Of a DNA stretch of 64,000 nt, positions 18,749 through 27,783 are shown one piece after another; the first letter of the stretch is position 1, and every line of letters begins with the position of its first letter. Under the pieces are notes generated by a model. It did not search any database. It saw only the letters and a list, made by a program, of their open reading frames with translations, and was not told the DNA's origin. The stretch spans positions 2,976,001 through 3,040,000 of the forward strand of contig NZ_CP132194.1 of assembly GCF_030718935.1 (NCBI RefSeq), read 5' to 3'. This DNA is from Psychrobacter sp. M13. Its GTDB lineage: Bacteria > Pseudomonadota > Gammaproteobacteria > Pseudomonadales > Moraxellaceae. The translations under genes were made by a program, and so were the position numbers.

Positions 18749-18844
18749 CCATTATTTATTTTTATAAAATACTTTCGCTAGTACCCTAAAAAGTAGCTTT
18801 CATTGCCTTTATTTACTTATTTACTATCATTTTAAAATTAGCTA

Positions 18845-18873
18845 TTGACAACATCGCTGCACTTGCCTAAAAT
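18845..18873 (+). promoter_or_regulatory. Sigma-70 promoter of tRNA-Ala
   Basis: TTGACA (18845-18850), a 17-base spacer and TAAAAT (18868-18873) form a near-consensus promoter 17 bases before the tRNA. Confidence 0.8.
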
Positions 18874-18890
18874 ACGCACACTCTTAGCGA

Positions 18891-18966
18891 GGGGCTATAG
18901 CTCAGTTGGTAGAGCACTTGCATGGCATGCAAGGGGTCAACGGTTCGACTCCGTTTAGCTCCACCA
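18891..18966 (+). tRNA. tRNA-Ala(GGC)
   Basis: This folds as a complete 76-base cloverleaf with encoded CCA. The anticodon loop ATGGCAT, closed by CTTGC/GCAAG, gives anticodon GGC. The acceptor stem has the G3-U70 pair that identifies alanine tRNAs. Confidence 0.95.
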
Positions 18967-19115
18967 TCTATTTATTGTTAGCTTTACTATAATAAATATC
19001 GCTAGTAGGACAGTATCAGCACCTAGGCAAGGCTTGTTAGTAATAGATAAGCATTCTGATATTGTGAAGTACCGTTGTAGCGTTATTGAAAAATAATAGT
19101 TATAACACTCTATGC

Positions 19116-19191
19116 GTCCCCATCGTCTAGAGGCCTAGGACACCGCCCTTTCACGGCGGTAACGGGGGTTCGAATCCCCCTGGGGACGCCA
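19116..19191 (+). tRNA. tRNA-Glu(TTC)
   Basis: This folds as a complete 76-base cloverleaf with encoded CCA. The anticodon loop CTTTCAC, closed by CCGCC/GGCGG, gives anticodon TTC. It lies 149 bases after tRNA-Ala, so they may be co-transcribed. Confidence 0.95.
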
Positions 19192-19265
19192 CTATTCGGC
19201 GTCACTTATTAGCGCTTTTGCTTAGCATTATTAAGCATCAGATCAGACTAATAAGGTGTACTCTA

Positions 19266-19303
19266 AAAAGCCCAATCATTTATTTGATTGGGCTTTTTTT
19301 TGC
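19266..19303 (+). terminator. Rho-independent terminator after the tRNA pair
   Basis: AAAAAGCCCAATCA pairs with TGATTGGGCTTTTT around a 6-base loop and ends in eight T, a classic intrinsic terminator. Confidence 0.9.
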
Positions 19304-19395
19304 GTGATTATTTCTCTCACTTTTTATAGTTTGATGGTTTTATGACGTGCAGACAGACTATAATCAATTATTCACTCTTTTCTTAGAACAAAATT

Positions 19396-20226
19396 ATGAC
19401 TAATACTGACCATAAGACCAAGAGCTTAGACGCAATTAATAAAAACGATGCAATACAGATAAAACAAGCTATCACACAAGTCTGCGACTCTTACAATATA
19501 ACTTGCCTGCACGCTATTGAGAGCGGTAGTCGGGCTTGGGGTTTTGCCTCACCTGATAGTGATTACGATGTACGCCTACTTTATTGTCATCCGCTTAATT
19601 GGTATTTGAATCTATTTGATAATAAAGATACTTTTGAATTTATCGAAGAGGATTTATTATCGGTACCTTTTGATATTGGCGGTTGGGATATAAAAAAGGC
19701 TTTAACGCTTATCTATAAGTCTAATGCGGTGATATTTGAGTGGTTACACTCCCCTATTACTTATCAACAGCGCTCAGAGCTGATAGATATTTTAAAAATA
19801 ATAAGTTTAGAGTATTTTAAACCGATTACTGTTTTTCATCATTATCAAGGCATGGCCAAGACCGCAAGTATCGGACTTGATTTGACAGCCTCTATTAAGC
19901 TAAAAAAGCTGTTTTATTTACTGCGAGCACTCTTGGCTGCCAAATGGGTCATTACTTACGAGACACCACCACCTGTGGTTATGAGTGAAATGTTTGAGCT
20001 GATTAGTGATGAAGCGCAGTCGGCTATCTTACAACTCATTGAACTTAAAAGTAGCTGCGATGAGCGTCATACCTTACATATATCACTGTTATTACAAAAT
20101 GCTATTGCTCAGCTATGGACTGATATAGACCAGCCTGTATTTAAAGAAAAGCCCAAAGCGGATGCAACGGCTCTAAATGAGTTTTTTCAGCAAGTGCTTT
20201 ATACAGTAAAAGTATTACGTAAATAA
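19396..20226 (+). CDS. RlaP-like nucleotidyltransferase (DNA polymerase beta superfamily), first copy
   Basis: The 276-residue cytoplasmic protein shows the nucleotidyltransferase signature: Gly44-Ser45 in ESGSRAWGF and the metal-binding Asp56 and Asp58 in DSDYDVRLLY. This fits the predicted nucleotidyltransferases (COG3541) that include RlaP, linked in other genomes to RNA repair. The context here does not include RtcB or an RNA ligase; instead it follows two tRNA genes and a terminator. The next gene is a second member of the same family. The substrate is not known; transfer of a nucleotide to RNA or to a protein are both possible. Confidence 0.8.
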   Translation: MTNTDHKTKSLDAINKNDAIQIKQAITQVCDSYNITCLHAIESGSRAWGFASPDSDYDVRLLYCHPLNWYLNLFDNKDTFEFIEEDLLSVPFDIGGWDIKKALTLIYKSNAVIFEWLHSPITYQQRSELIDILKIISLEYFKPITVFHHYQGMAKTASIGLDLTASIKLKKLFYLLRALLAAKWVITYETPPPVVMSEMFELISDEAQSAILQLIELKSSCDERHTLHISLLLQNAIAQLWTDIDQPVFKEKPKADATALNEFFQQVLYTVKVLRK

Positions 20227-20244
20227 ACGGTGAGATTAACAGCG

Positions 20245-21372
20245 ATGGCAATAGATTCAACAGCACCTCCACTCACGATAGAATATCTAAAATATGAGAA
20301 TTTAATTTTATTAGAATGCATTTCGGGCAGTCGAGCTTATGGCTTAGCGACCGCTGAGTCGGACACTGATATCAAAGGAGTGTTTTATTTACCAAAATCA
20401 CATTATTTTGGCTTACATAGTGATTATGTGCCGCAAGTGAATAATGCGACCAATGATATCGTCTATTATGAATTGGGCCGATATATCGAGCTGCTGTTGC
20501 AGAATAATCCAAACATGATGGAGCTGTTGGCGACTCCAGCTGAAAAGATACTTTATCGGCATCCTGTGATGGACAGCTTCTTGTCTGAGTGGTTTATTAG
20601 CAAGTTGTGTAAAAATACCTTTGCAGGGTTTGCTAATAGTCAGATTAAAAAAGCGCGTGGACTTAACAAAAAAATCGTAAATCCAATGGATAAAGAGAAA
20701 AAGTCGATTTTAGAGTTTTGCTCAGTATTTGCGAATAATCATAGCATTCCACTAGCTAACTGGCTAAAAGAGCAACCTTTTAGTCAAAGTCAAATCGGTC
20801 TGGTAGTCATGCCAAAATCTACGCAAATGTATGCGATGTATGTTGATGCTGACGATAAGCTAAACTTTTCAGGATTGATTCAAAAACCTGAAGCTACTCA
20901 GCTTAAGCTTAGTGCTATTCCTAAAGGTATGATCCCGATAGCTTATCTATCCTTTAATGCGCACGGCTTTAGTAAATATTGTAATGATTACGCCGCCTAT
21001 TGGCAGTGGGTAAGCGATCGTAATGAAGTACGCTATCAGACGACAGTCACGCATGGCAAACAGTACGATGCCAAAAATATGATGCACACCATTCGCTTGC
21101 TTGAGATGGCTTATGATATTGCTATTACTGGGCAAGTTATCGTTGAGCGTCCCAATCGTGATGAGTTGCTGGCGATAAAATCAGGTGCTAGCGATTATGA
21201 TGCGCTGTTAATGCAAGCTGAACAGCTAACCCAGAAAATCGAAACTGCTTTTGCCAATAGCGCTCTGCCTGATTATCCTAATACTCAAAAAACTTTATCT
21301 ACATTAGTGACTGTAAGAGATCAGCTTTATGACTTACCTAAACTTTTAAAAGATAGATTTAGTGATAAATAA
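20245..21372 (+). CDS. RlaP-like nucleotidyltransferase, second copy
   Basis: From the ATG at 20245 the protein has 375 residues; GGTGAG nine bases before this ATG favours it over the GTG at 20230. The signature is Gly28-Ser29 in ISGSRAYGLA and Asp40/Asp42 in ESDTDIKGVF. A long C-terminal helical part includes IRLLEMAYDIAITG, typical of this family (predicted nucleotidyltransferase, RlaP type). The gene follows the first copy by 18 bp, so both probably act together. The two are clearly divergent paralogues, not a recent duplication. The 3' end overlaps the convergent DMT gene by 46 bp. Confidence 0.8.
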   Translation: MAIDSTAPPLTIEYLKYENLILLECISGSRAYGLATAESDTDIKGVFYLPKSHYFGLHSDYVPQVNNATNDIVYYELGRYIELLLQNNPNMMELLATPAEKILYRHPVMDSFLSEWFISKLCKNTFAGFANSQIKKARGLNKKIVNPMDKEKKSILEFCSVFANNHSIPLANWLKEQPFSQSQIGLVVMPKSTQMYAMYVDADDKLNFSGLIQKPEATQLKLSAIPKGMIPIAYLSFNAHGFSKYCNDYAAYWQWVSDRNEVRYQTTVTHGKQYDAKNMMHTIRLLEMAYDIAITGQVIVERPNRDELLAIKSGASDYDALLMQAEQLTQKIETAFANSALPDYPNTQKTLSTLVTVRDQLYDLPKLLKDRFSDK

Positions 21373-22226
21373 GTACCCACTAATATCACTATTGAGCCGA
21401 TAATAGCGCCAATATCTAGCGCCTCGCCAAGCAATAAATACCCTAAGATAATCGCAAAAATAGGAATCACTAAAGTAATGCTGGTCGCACGCATCGGGCC
21501 AATGCTTTTGATCAGCTGATTCATAAACACCAGCGCGATAGCGGTAGAGAACACGCCAATACAAATAACGGATACCCATGCCTTTACGCTAATACTAGCG
21601 CCATAGGGGAAGTTATAAGCGGCAACAGGGAGCATGACTAAACTGGCGATAATCAGCGAGCCTGCGGTAATCGCTACAGGTGAGATATCTTCTAAGTAAT
21701 TCCTAGTGATATTAGCACCGACCGCATAGCCGACCGCGCCAAGTAAGGCATAGCCCAGTGGCAAAAGGTTTGAGCTCAGATCACTAGAACCTGACTCATT
21801 GAATAAACTCTCACTCATCAAGATAACTACCCCAATTACGCCAATAATTAAGCCTATTATTTGCTTTTTGGTTAGTCTCTCATTGAAGAAAGTACTGGCA
21901 ATAAAACCGCTCATCATCGGTACAGCGGCATTCATAACGGCGAGCACGCCTGCATTGACGGTCTGCGCTGAAAAGGAAAATAAGATAAATGGAATCGCGG
22001 CAGAGAATAAGCCTACGATAGTGAGTATCTTCCATCGCTCTTTGATACCTGCGTGATCTTTTGAGCTGACTATTAAAAAGATAATCATAGTCAGACCTGC
22101 AAAAATCACTCGCAAACTGGCAAAGGCTAATGAGCCAAATTCAGGAACGCCTATTCGATAAAATACAAAAGATATCGACCACATAAAGGACAGCGTAATA
22201 AATATAATCAGGTCGCGTCTGCTCAT
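21327..22226 (-). CDS. DMT-superfamily (EamA) transporter
   Basis: The 299-residue integral membrane protein has about ten hydrophobic segments arranged as two EamA repeats (about 5-140 and 155-290), starting MSRRDLIIFITLSFMWS and with the proline/glycine pattern of drug/metabolite exporters. Substrate cannot be told from the sequence. It is a single gene whose 3' end overlaps the second nucleotidyltransferase gene. Confidence 0.88.
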   Translation of the reverse strand: MSRRDLIIFITLSFMWSISFVFYRIGVPEFGSLAFASLRVIFAGLTMIIFLIVSSKDHAGIKERWKILTIVGLFSAAIPFILFSFSAQTVNAGVLAVMNAAVPMMSGFIASTFFNERLTKKQIIGLIIGVIGVVILMSESLFNESGSSDLSSNLLPLGYALLGAVGYAVGANITRNYLEDISPVAITAGSLIIASLVMLPVAAYNFPYGASISVKAWVSVICIGVFSTAIALVFMNQLIKSIGPMRATSITLVIPIFAIILGYLLLGEALDIGAIIGSIVILVGTYLSLNLSFKSLGKS

Positions 22227-22473
22227 CGTTTACTCAATAGTGATATTTATCTTTTTGCCTGACATGGCTTGAAACTGCTAATCTCATAAAGCCACGATGA
22301 TAGCGTTTTAAACGCACAAAAGGTGGTGTATTTGTGTACTGATAGTCAATGTAGAGGAAATGGATTTTGAGAATTAAGATTTATTGAGATATAGGTTTCA
22401 TTAAAATAGCTATTTTGATATAGGCTAGATTTTTACCCCAGCAAATTTACCTAAATCATTTAAAGTAAACTTT

Positions 22474-22848
22474 TTAAAAAACCCTTTCAACTAGCAAAAT
22501 AAGCAGACAGCCTACGGCATAACAGACTAAATCCTCTACACTAAAAGTATTACCCAAGACAATATAAGGCACACTACCCTGCTCAAATCCCAAACGCTCC
22601 GCCAATTTAAAATATTGGCTAAATTCGATAGCAAAAGCGAATATCAGCGTAAATAGGATCACTGCCTTTCTATTAAAATTAACGATTGTCATCAAGGCGC
22701 TATATATCAATATAACGACCAATACATCGCCGAAGTAATGCCTTATCCAGCCACCCATATATTTGGCAATCGCTATCTCAACTAAGAAAAGTAAAATAGC
22801 TAATAAGAGATAGCCGAAGTGAAAGCGAAATTTAGTTATTTTTGACAA
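22474..22848 (-). CDS. DUF2809 membrane protein
   Basis: The 124-residue membrane protein has four hydrophobic segments and the DUF2809 pattern: FHFGYLLLAILLFLVEIAIA at the start, HYFGDVLVVILIYS, AIEFSQYF in the third segment, and SVEDLVCYAVG in the last. No function is known for the family. It stands alone on the minus strand. Confidence 0.82.
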   Translation of the reverse strand: MSKITKFRFHFGYLLLAILLFLVEIAIAKYMGGWIRHYFGDVLVVILIYSALMTIVNFNRKAVILFTLIFAFAIEFSQYFKLAERLGFEQGSVPYIVLGNTFSVEDLVCYAVGCLLILLVERVF

Positions 22849-22954
22849 GGCTTATCCTACGCTTATGACAATTAACAGAACATCAGCGTAGCAAAGAAAC
22901 AGTCTATTTATTATGAAGTATTAAAGGATTATTTAAGCTAAAACTTATAACTGC

Positions 22955-23254
22955 TTATTGATTATAGCAGGAGACAAACTCTCTAATGGCCCAGCCCCAA
23001 TATCTATACTCTCCTTGATAATAACCTTCCAAATAGACCCAAGGACGATCTTTGGAGTCGTAGGTAGTTTTGGTGATATAAACTTCTCGATCGTTACGCA
23101 GCTTATTTATAACCTTACCGTTAGGCTCAGCACGTATATTGAGTGGCGTCCCAGTTGGATCCGTTACTTTACAGACTCTCTCAGCATGAGCAGCACTCAT
23201 CCCAGCGACAATGGTAAAAACTGATAATAGTAATGTACAAGCTAACCTTTTCAT
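22955..23254 (-). CDS. Secreted SH3-like domain protein
   Basis: The 99-residue form starts at the ATG at 23254, preceded by AAAGGA; a longer frame from 23275 is less likely. It has a Sec signal peptide (MKRLACTLLLSVFTIVAG, cleavage after AHA) and a mature region of about 73 residues with PTGTPLNIRAEPNGKVI and a following WVYLEG, as in bacterial SH3 (SH3_3-like) domains. Two Cys (in RVCKV and FVSCYNQ) flank the domain and may form a disulfide in the periplasm. Such domains bind peptides or cell-wall parts in other proteins; here the role is unknown. Confidence 0.75.
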   Translation of the reverse strand: MKRLACTLLLSVFTIVAGMSAAHAERVCKVTDPTGTPLNIRAEPNGKVINKLRNDREVYITKTTYDSKDRPWVYLEGYYQGEYRYWGWAIREFVSCYNQ

Positions 23255-23429
23255 ATAGAATCCTTTTAACAACAAATGTCTTATTTATTGCAATATATTA
23301 TCAGCTATTGAGTTAAACAGTAGTAAAAGTTAACTTAAAGTTTTGAAAGCAATTGATTTTGAAGCGCTTAAGCTAATTTAAAATACAGTTACTTGAGCTT
23401 GTGTAAATACATTAAAAAGAGTCCTGTCC

Positions 23430-24083
23430 ATGTTCGGTATCGAAAACTACTTAGGATTTATTGCTGCCAGCGTTTTGCTAAATGTCACTCCTGGCACCGA
23501 TAGCATGTATATCATTACGCGCAGTATCTCTCAGGGTAGCAGAGCGGGATTTTATTCTGTATTGGGCATCACTTCAGGGATTTTGGTACATACGGTTCTA
23601 GCAGCGCTAGGGTTATCCATCCTGCTGGCTAACTCTCCCTTTACCTTTATAATCGTCAAATATATTGGCGCTATCTACTTATGTTATTTGGGCTATAAGA
23701 TGATAATGAATAAAGGTGAGTCGCTGCTCAGCGATAGCTTGCTGGAGGGTGAACAGCCTACTCGCTCAAAACCGTTAGATCGTTGGAAGATATACCAGCA
23801 AGGCGTATTAACCAACGTCTTTAATCCAAAAGTTGCGCTATTTTTTATCGCTTTTTTCCCGCATTTTATCGACGCAAGCTACGCTTATGTGACGGTATCA
23901 TTTTTGATGTTAGGCATTAGCTTTGCGATTACTGGCTTTTTGTGGTGCTCGTGCTTGGCGTTTTTGGCATCGATATTCAGTAAGAATCTACGCGAGAATC
24001 CAGCTATTGAGTCGATATTAAATAAGATCGGCGGTGTGGTGTTTATTGGGATGGGGATTAAGCTGTTGACTGAGAAGAGTTGA
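23430..24083 (+). CDS. LysE-family amino-acid exporter
   Basis: The 217-residue membrane protein has six hydrophobic segments and the LysE/RhtB signature near the N-terminus (NVTPGTDSMYIITRSISQG, about 18-36). NVFNPKVALFFIAFFPHF, in the middle, is also typical. Family members export amino acids or homoserine lactones; the substrate here is not known. It is a single gene with its own promoter region. Confidence 0.88.
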   Translation: MFGIENYLGFIAASVLLNVTPGTDSMYIITRSISQGSRAGFYSVLGITSGILVHTVLAALGLSILLANSPFTFIIVKYIGAIYLCYLGYKMIMNKGESLLSDSLLEGEQPTRSKPLDRWKIYQQGVLTNVFNPKVALFFIAFFPHFIDASYAYVTVSFLMLGISFAITGFLWCSCLAFLASIFSKNLRENPAIESILNKIGGVVFIGMGIKLLTEKS

Positions 24084-24119
24084 GATAACTGTAATCAATG
24101 ATAGAGGAAGGAAATAATA

Positions 24120-24596
24120 ATGAACGATGACGTTAAAGAAAAATTTACTTTTTTACTTGAAGAGTTACTTAAAACCACATGCTCAGAATCAAGGGAAATA
24201 GAAATAAGCCTTGAACTAAATAAACTGTCTCCCGACCCTTTTTGGAGTGATTATATCTTCTGGAGTGATGAGTATGTAAACGAAGACTTAAGTATAAACG
24301 AAGACTTAAGTATCAATTACGAGAAATTTTTTGATAAAATTGCTGAGTATCCAAATTCTAATGAGTATAAAACAAAGAGTCGCATTTTAGAGCTGGCACA
24401 AAAACTTGTTATCAAAGATTTTTCTGAAATTAATGAAGTTGATATCGTCAATGCAATTAATGAACTGTCTCCTGATATCAGCTGGACAAGTTATCTTTTT
24501 GTCGATAAGACTTGCTTGAAAAATGATGGTAGCATCGATAAAGAGCAATTCCTAAATAAAATATTTAAGGAGAACTGGAATGAGAACTTCAGATAA
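24120..24596 (+). CDS. Hypothetical acidic protein with internal duplication
   Basis: The 158-residue cytoplasmic protein is rich in Glu, Asp, Leu and Ile. Two halves resemble each other: ELNKLSPDPFWSDYIF ... FFDKI in the first and AINELSPDISWTSYLF ... FLNKIF in the second, about 75 residues apart, which suggests a duplicated domain. A recent in-frame 18-bp tandem duplication (24279-24296 and 24297-24314) repeats NEDLSI. I do not recognise the family. The gene is low in GC and ends just before a shared terminator. Confidence 0.65.
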   Translation: MNDDVKEKFTFLLEELLKTTCSESREIEISLELNKLSPDPFWSDYIFWSDEYVNEDLSINEDLSINYEKFFDKIAEYPNSNEYKTKSRILELAQKLVIKDFSEINEVDIVNAINELSPDISWTSYLFVDKTCLKNDGSIDKEQFLNKIFKENWNENFR

Positions 24597-24645
24597 TTCA
24601 AGGAAATATATCCTCAGATAATTGCTTCCTGTTTCTCAACTAATA

Positions 24646-24692
24646 AAAAAGACCCGATCCCTGATTTTTATTGGGATTGGGCCTTTTTAGTC
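24646..24692. terminator. Bidirectional terminator between hypothetical gene and acnA
   Basis: AAAAAGACCCGATCCC can pair with GGGATTGGGCCTTTTT around an 11-base loop, with T runs on both strands. It serves the plus-strand hypothetical gene and the convergent acnA gene. Confidence 0.8.
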
Positions 24693-24727
24693 ATACTTAG
24701 TTTAATTATATCGAGTCTAATTAATCA

Positions 24728-27514
24728 CTACGCAGCGTCTTTGCTCTCAGCAGCGAGTTGACGCAATACATAGTGCAATACCCCGCCATGACGCACGTAT
24801 TCGCGCTCTTTTGGTGTCTGTAGCATGACGTTGACATCGAAGCTTTCAGTTGAGCCATCAGCACGGGTAGCAGTGACTTTTGCTGTTTTACTTTCACCAT
24901 TATCAAGACCTGTGATACTCATGACTTCTGAACCATCAAGCTTATAGGTCTCTGCGTTTTCACCTTCTTTAAAGGTCAATGGCAACACACCCATACCCAC
25001 TAAGTTTGAACGGTGAATACGCTCGAATGAGCTGGTCAATACCGCTTTTACTCCGAGCAAAATAGTACCTTTGGCTGCCCAGTCACGACTTGAGCCAGAG
25101 CCATACTCGCTACCGCCTAGTACTACGAGCGGACGCTTGTCTTCTTTATACTTCATCGCCGCATCATAGATAGCCATTTCTTGACCATCTTGTAACGTGG
25201 CGCTATCACCGTTGAAGTAATACGTATAACCGCCCTCTTTGCCACCCATCATCGTGTTTTTGATACGGATATTAGCAAAGGTGCCGCGTGTCATCACCGC
25301 ATCGTTACCACGGCGTGAGCCATAACTATTAAAATCCGCTTCCATTACGCCGCGCTCTTGCAAGTACTTGCCCGCAGGAGAGTCAGCATCGATATTACCA
25401 GCAGGCGAGATATGATCTGTGGTGATCGAGTCGCCGAATAGACCTAAAATACGCGCGCCTTCGATATCAGGAATACCTTCTGGCTCCATAGTCATACCAT
25501 CAAAGAACGGTGGGTTCTTGATATACGTAGACGCTTCGCTCCATGGGTACAGTTGGCTATCGGCTGAGCTAATGGCGTTCCATGCGGCACTACCGTCGAA
25601 CACTTCACCGTAGTTTTTACGGAACATATCCGCATCGATATTATTAGCGATCAGCTCGTTAATCTCTTCTGAGGTCGGCCAGATGTCTTTTAAGAACACC
25701 TCATTGCCGTCTTGATCTTGTCCTAGTGGCTGCGTCGTCAAATCGATATCGACCGTACCTGCCAGCGCATAAGCGACAACCAATGGCGGCGATGCCAAGT
25801 AGCTTGCTTTTACATGTGAGTGAATACGACCTTCAAAGTTACGGTTACCTGAGAGTACAGCAGCGGCGACCAAATCTTTTTCTTCAATGCCTTTTTCGAT
25901 CGACTCTAAGAGCGGTCCTGAGTTACCAATACAAGTGGTACAACCATAGCCGACTAAGTAAAAGCCTGTTTTTTCAAGCTCGTCCATTAACTTAGACTTT
26001 TCAAGATAATCAGTCACCACCTTCGAACCAGGTGCCAACGAGGTTTTAACCCAAGGCTTGGCTTTTAGACCTTTTGCAGCGGCTTTTTTCGCCACCAACC
26101 CTGCCCCAATCATAACCGCAGGGTTTGAGGTGTTAGTACACGAGGTGATAGCGGCGATAACGACCGAACCATCACGCAGCTTATGGCTTTTATCATCGAT
26201 ATTGACATCAGAGTAGACGTTAGGCTTAGCATAGAGTCTATCGGCTTGCTCTTGCTCGCCGCCTTCTTCATCAAAACGCTCTTTACCTTTGATTTCCGAT
26301 TTGCGATCTTTGGTCATTTTTTCTAGCGTTTCGCCAAATTTTTCGTGCATATCAGATAAATTGATACGCTGCTGTGGTAAGTTAGGACCTGCAAGTGCAG
26401 GCTGTACCGATGATAAATCTAGCTCTAACTTACTTGAATAAGTCGCAGCTGGCGTATCAGCATCATGCCATAAGCCTTGCGCCTTGGCATACTGCTCAAC
26501 GAGCTTAATTTGGCTCTCTTCGCGACCTGATAGACGCAGATAATCAATCGCCATTTGGTCAATCGGGAAGATACCACAAGTCGCACCATACTCTGGTGAC
26601 ATATTGGCAATGGTGGCACGATCAGCCAGCGGCATACTATGCAGACCTTCGCCAAAGAATTCAACGAACTTACCCACGACACCATGGGCTCGTAGCATTT
26701 CAACCACGCGCAATACCAAATCCGTTGCGGTAACGCCTTCGTTAAGCTTACCTTTTAGCTCAAAACCGACCACTTGTGGAATAAGCATTGAGGACGGTTG
26801 ACCAAGCATTGCCGCTTCCGCTTCAATACCGCCGACACCCCAACCAAGCACGCCGATACCATTAATCATCGTTGTGTGACTATCCGTACCGAACACCGTG
26901 TCAGGATAAGCGGTCAGCTCGCCGTCGACATCAGCAGCCATCACCACGCGTGCTAGGTACTCTAAGTTAACCTGATGCACAATACCGGTGGCTGGTGGTA
27001 CAACAACGAAGTTTTTAAAGGCATTCTTGCCCCAATGCAAAAACTCATAGCGCTCATTATTGCGCTTAAATTCGATCTTTTCATTCAAATCTAGCGCATC
27101 TTCGCGGCCGTAAGCGTCAACTTGTACCGAGTGATCGACGACCAACTCACTTGGGATAAAGGGATTAATCTGTTCGGCTTTACCGCCTAATTCAACAACA
27201 GCATCACGCATGGCTGCGAGATCGACTACTGAGGGCACGCCTGTGAAATCTTGCAGCACGACACGGGCTGGCATAAAGGCGATCTCTTTTGACGCTTCTG
27301 CGCCTGCGTCCCAATTAGCGACCGCTTCGATATGGTCTTTGCCAACAGACTGACCGTCATCCTCATTACGTAATAAGTTTTCTAAAACAACTTTCATGCA
27401 AAAGGGTAACTTACTAATATTTTCGTAAGTTTCAGTTAATTTTGGCAAGCTGTAATAGGCATGATCCTTGCCGTCAACACTCAAAGTGTTTTTTACATTG
27501 AAGATATCACTCAT
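24728..27514 (-). CDS. acnA: Aconitate hydratase A
   Basis: Interconverts citrate and isocitrate in the TCA cycle; a [4Fe-4S] enzyme of the cytoplasm. At 928 residues it has the length of AcnA/IRP-type aconitases, slightly longer than E. coli AcnA (891). The cluster cysteines lie in TSCTNTSNP and GCTTCIGN. The C-terminal swivel domain shows GLFGDSITTDHISPAG and YGSGSSRDWAAKG. A polar stretch near residues 405-425 (KDRKSEIKGKERFDEEGGEQ) is a linker insertion. The gene is monocistronic, with a terminator at 24646-24692. Confidence 0.95.
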   Translation of the reverse strand: MSDIFNVKNTLSVDGKDHAYYSLPKLTETYENISKLPFCMKVVLENLLRNEDDGQSVGKDHIEAVANWDAGAEASKEIAFMPARVVLQDFTGVPSVVDLAAMRDAVVELGGKAEQINPFIPSELVVDHSVQVDAYGREDALDLNEKIEFKRNNERYEFLHWGKNAFKNFVVVPPATGIVHQVNLEYLARVVMAADVDGELTAYPDTVFGTDSHTTMINGIGVLGWGVGGIEAEAAMLGQPSSMLIPQVVGFELKGKLNEGVTATDLVLRVVEMLRAHGVVGKFVEFFGEGLHSMPLADRATIANMSPEYGATCGIFPIDQMAIDYLRLSGREESQIKLVEQYAKAQGLWHDADTPAATYSSKLELDLSSVQPALAGPNLPQQRINLSDMHEKFGETLEKMTKDRKSEIKGKERFDEEGGEQEQADRLYAKPNVYSDVNIDDKSHKLRDGSVVIAAITSCTNTSNPAVMIGAGLVAKKAAAKGLKAKPWVKTSLAPGSKVVTDYLEKSKLMDELEKTGFYLVGYGCTTCIGNSGPLLESIEKGIEEKDLVAAAVLSGNRNFEGRIHSHVKASYLASPPLVVAYALAGTVDIDLTTQPLGQDQDGNEVFLKDIWPTSEEINELIANNIDADMFRKNYGEVFDGSAAWNAISSADSQLYPWSEASTYIKNPPFFDGMTMEPEGIPDIEGARILGLFGDSITTDHISPAGNIDADSPAGKYLQERGVMEADFNSYGSRRGNDAVMTRGTFANIRIKNTMMGGKEGGYTYYFNGDSATLQDGQEMAIYDAAMKYKEDKRPLVVLGGSEYGSGSSRDWAAKGTILLGVKAVLTSSFERIHRSNLVGMGVLPLTFKEGENAETYKLDGSEVMSITGLDNGESKTAKVTATRADGSTESFDVNVMLQTPKEREYVRHGGVLHYVLRQLAAESKDAA

Positions 27515-27783
27515 GGTAGCTTCCTTATCTACTAAGTAGAATGTTATGAATTTATTTTTATGACAGGTGGCTATACTTCTAAATTCTATTTATCTAAATT
27601 TTAGTCATTGCGCTTTACTTATCTCGTTGTAAATATCTAACGAGACTTTTTATTGAAATCTTAATAATTAATGCCGCTACCCTTTTACTATAACAATTAA
27701 CCCTATACTTGTTAACCTTATCTAGTTAGTGAATGGTAACTAATTACGAGAAAAAACAGCTATTTAACGGTTTTGACGTCAAC

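Noticed and set aside
24728..27514. Broken or split acnA because of the polar insertion
   Set aside because: The frame is continuous and all iron-sulfur cysteines are present; the insertion is only a linker.
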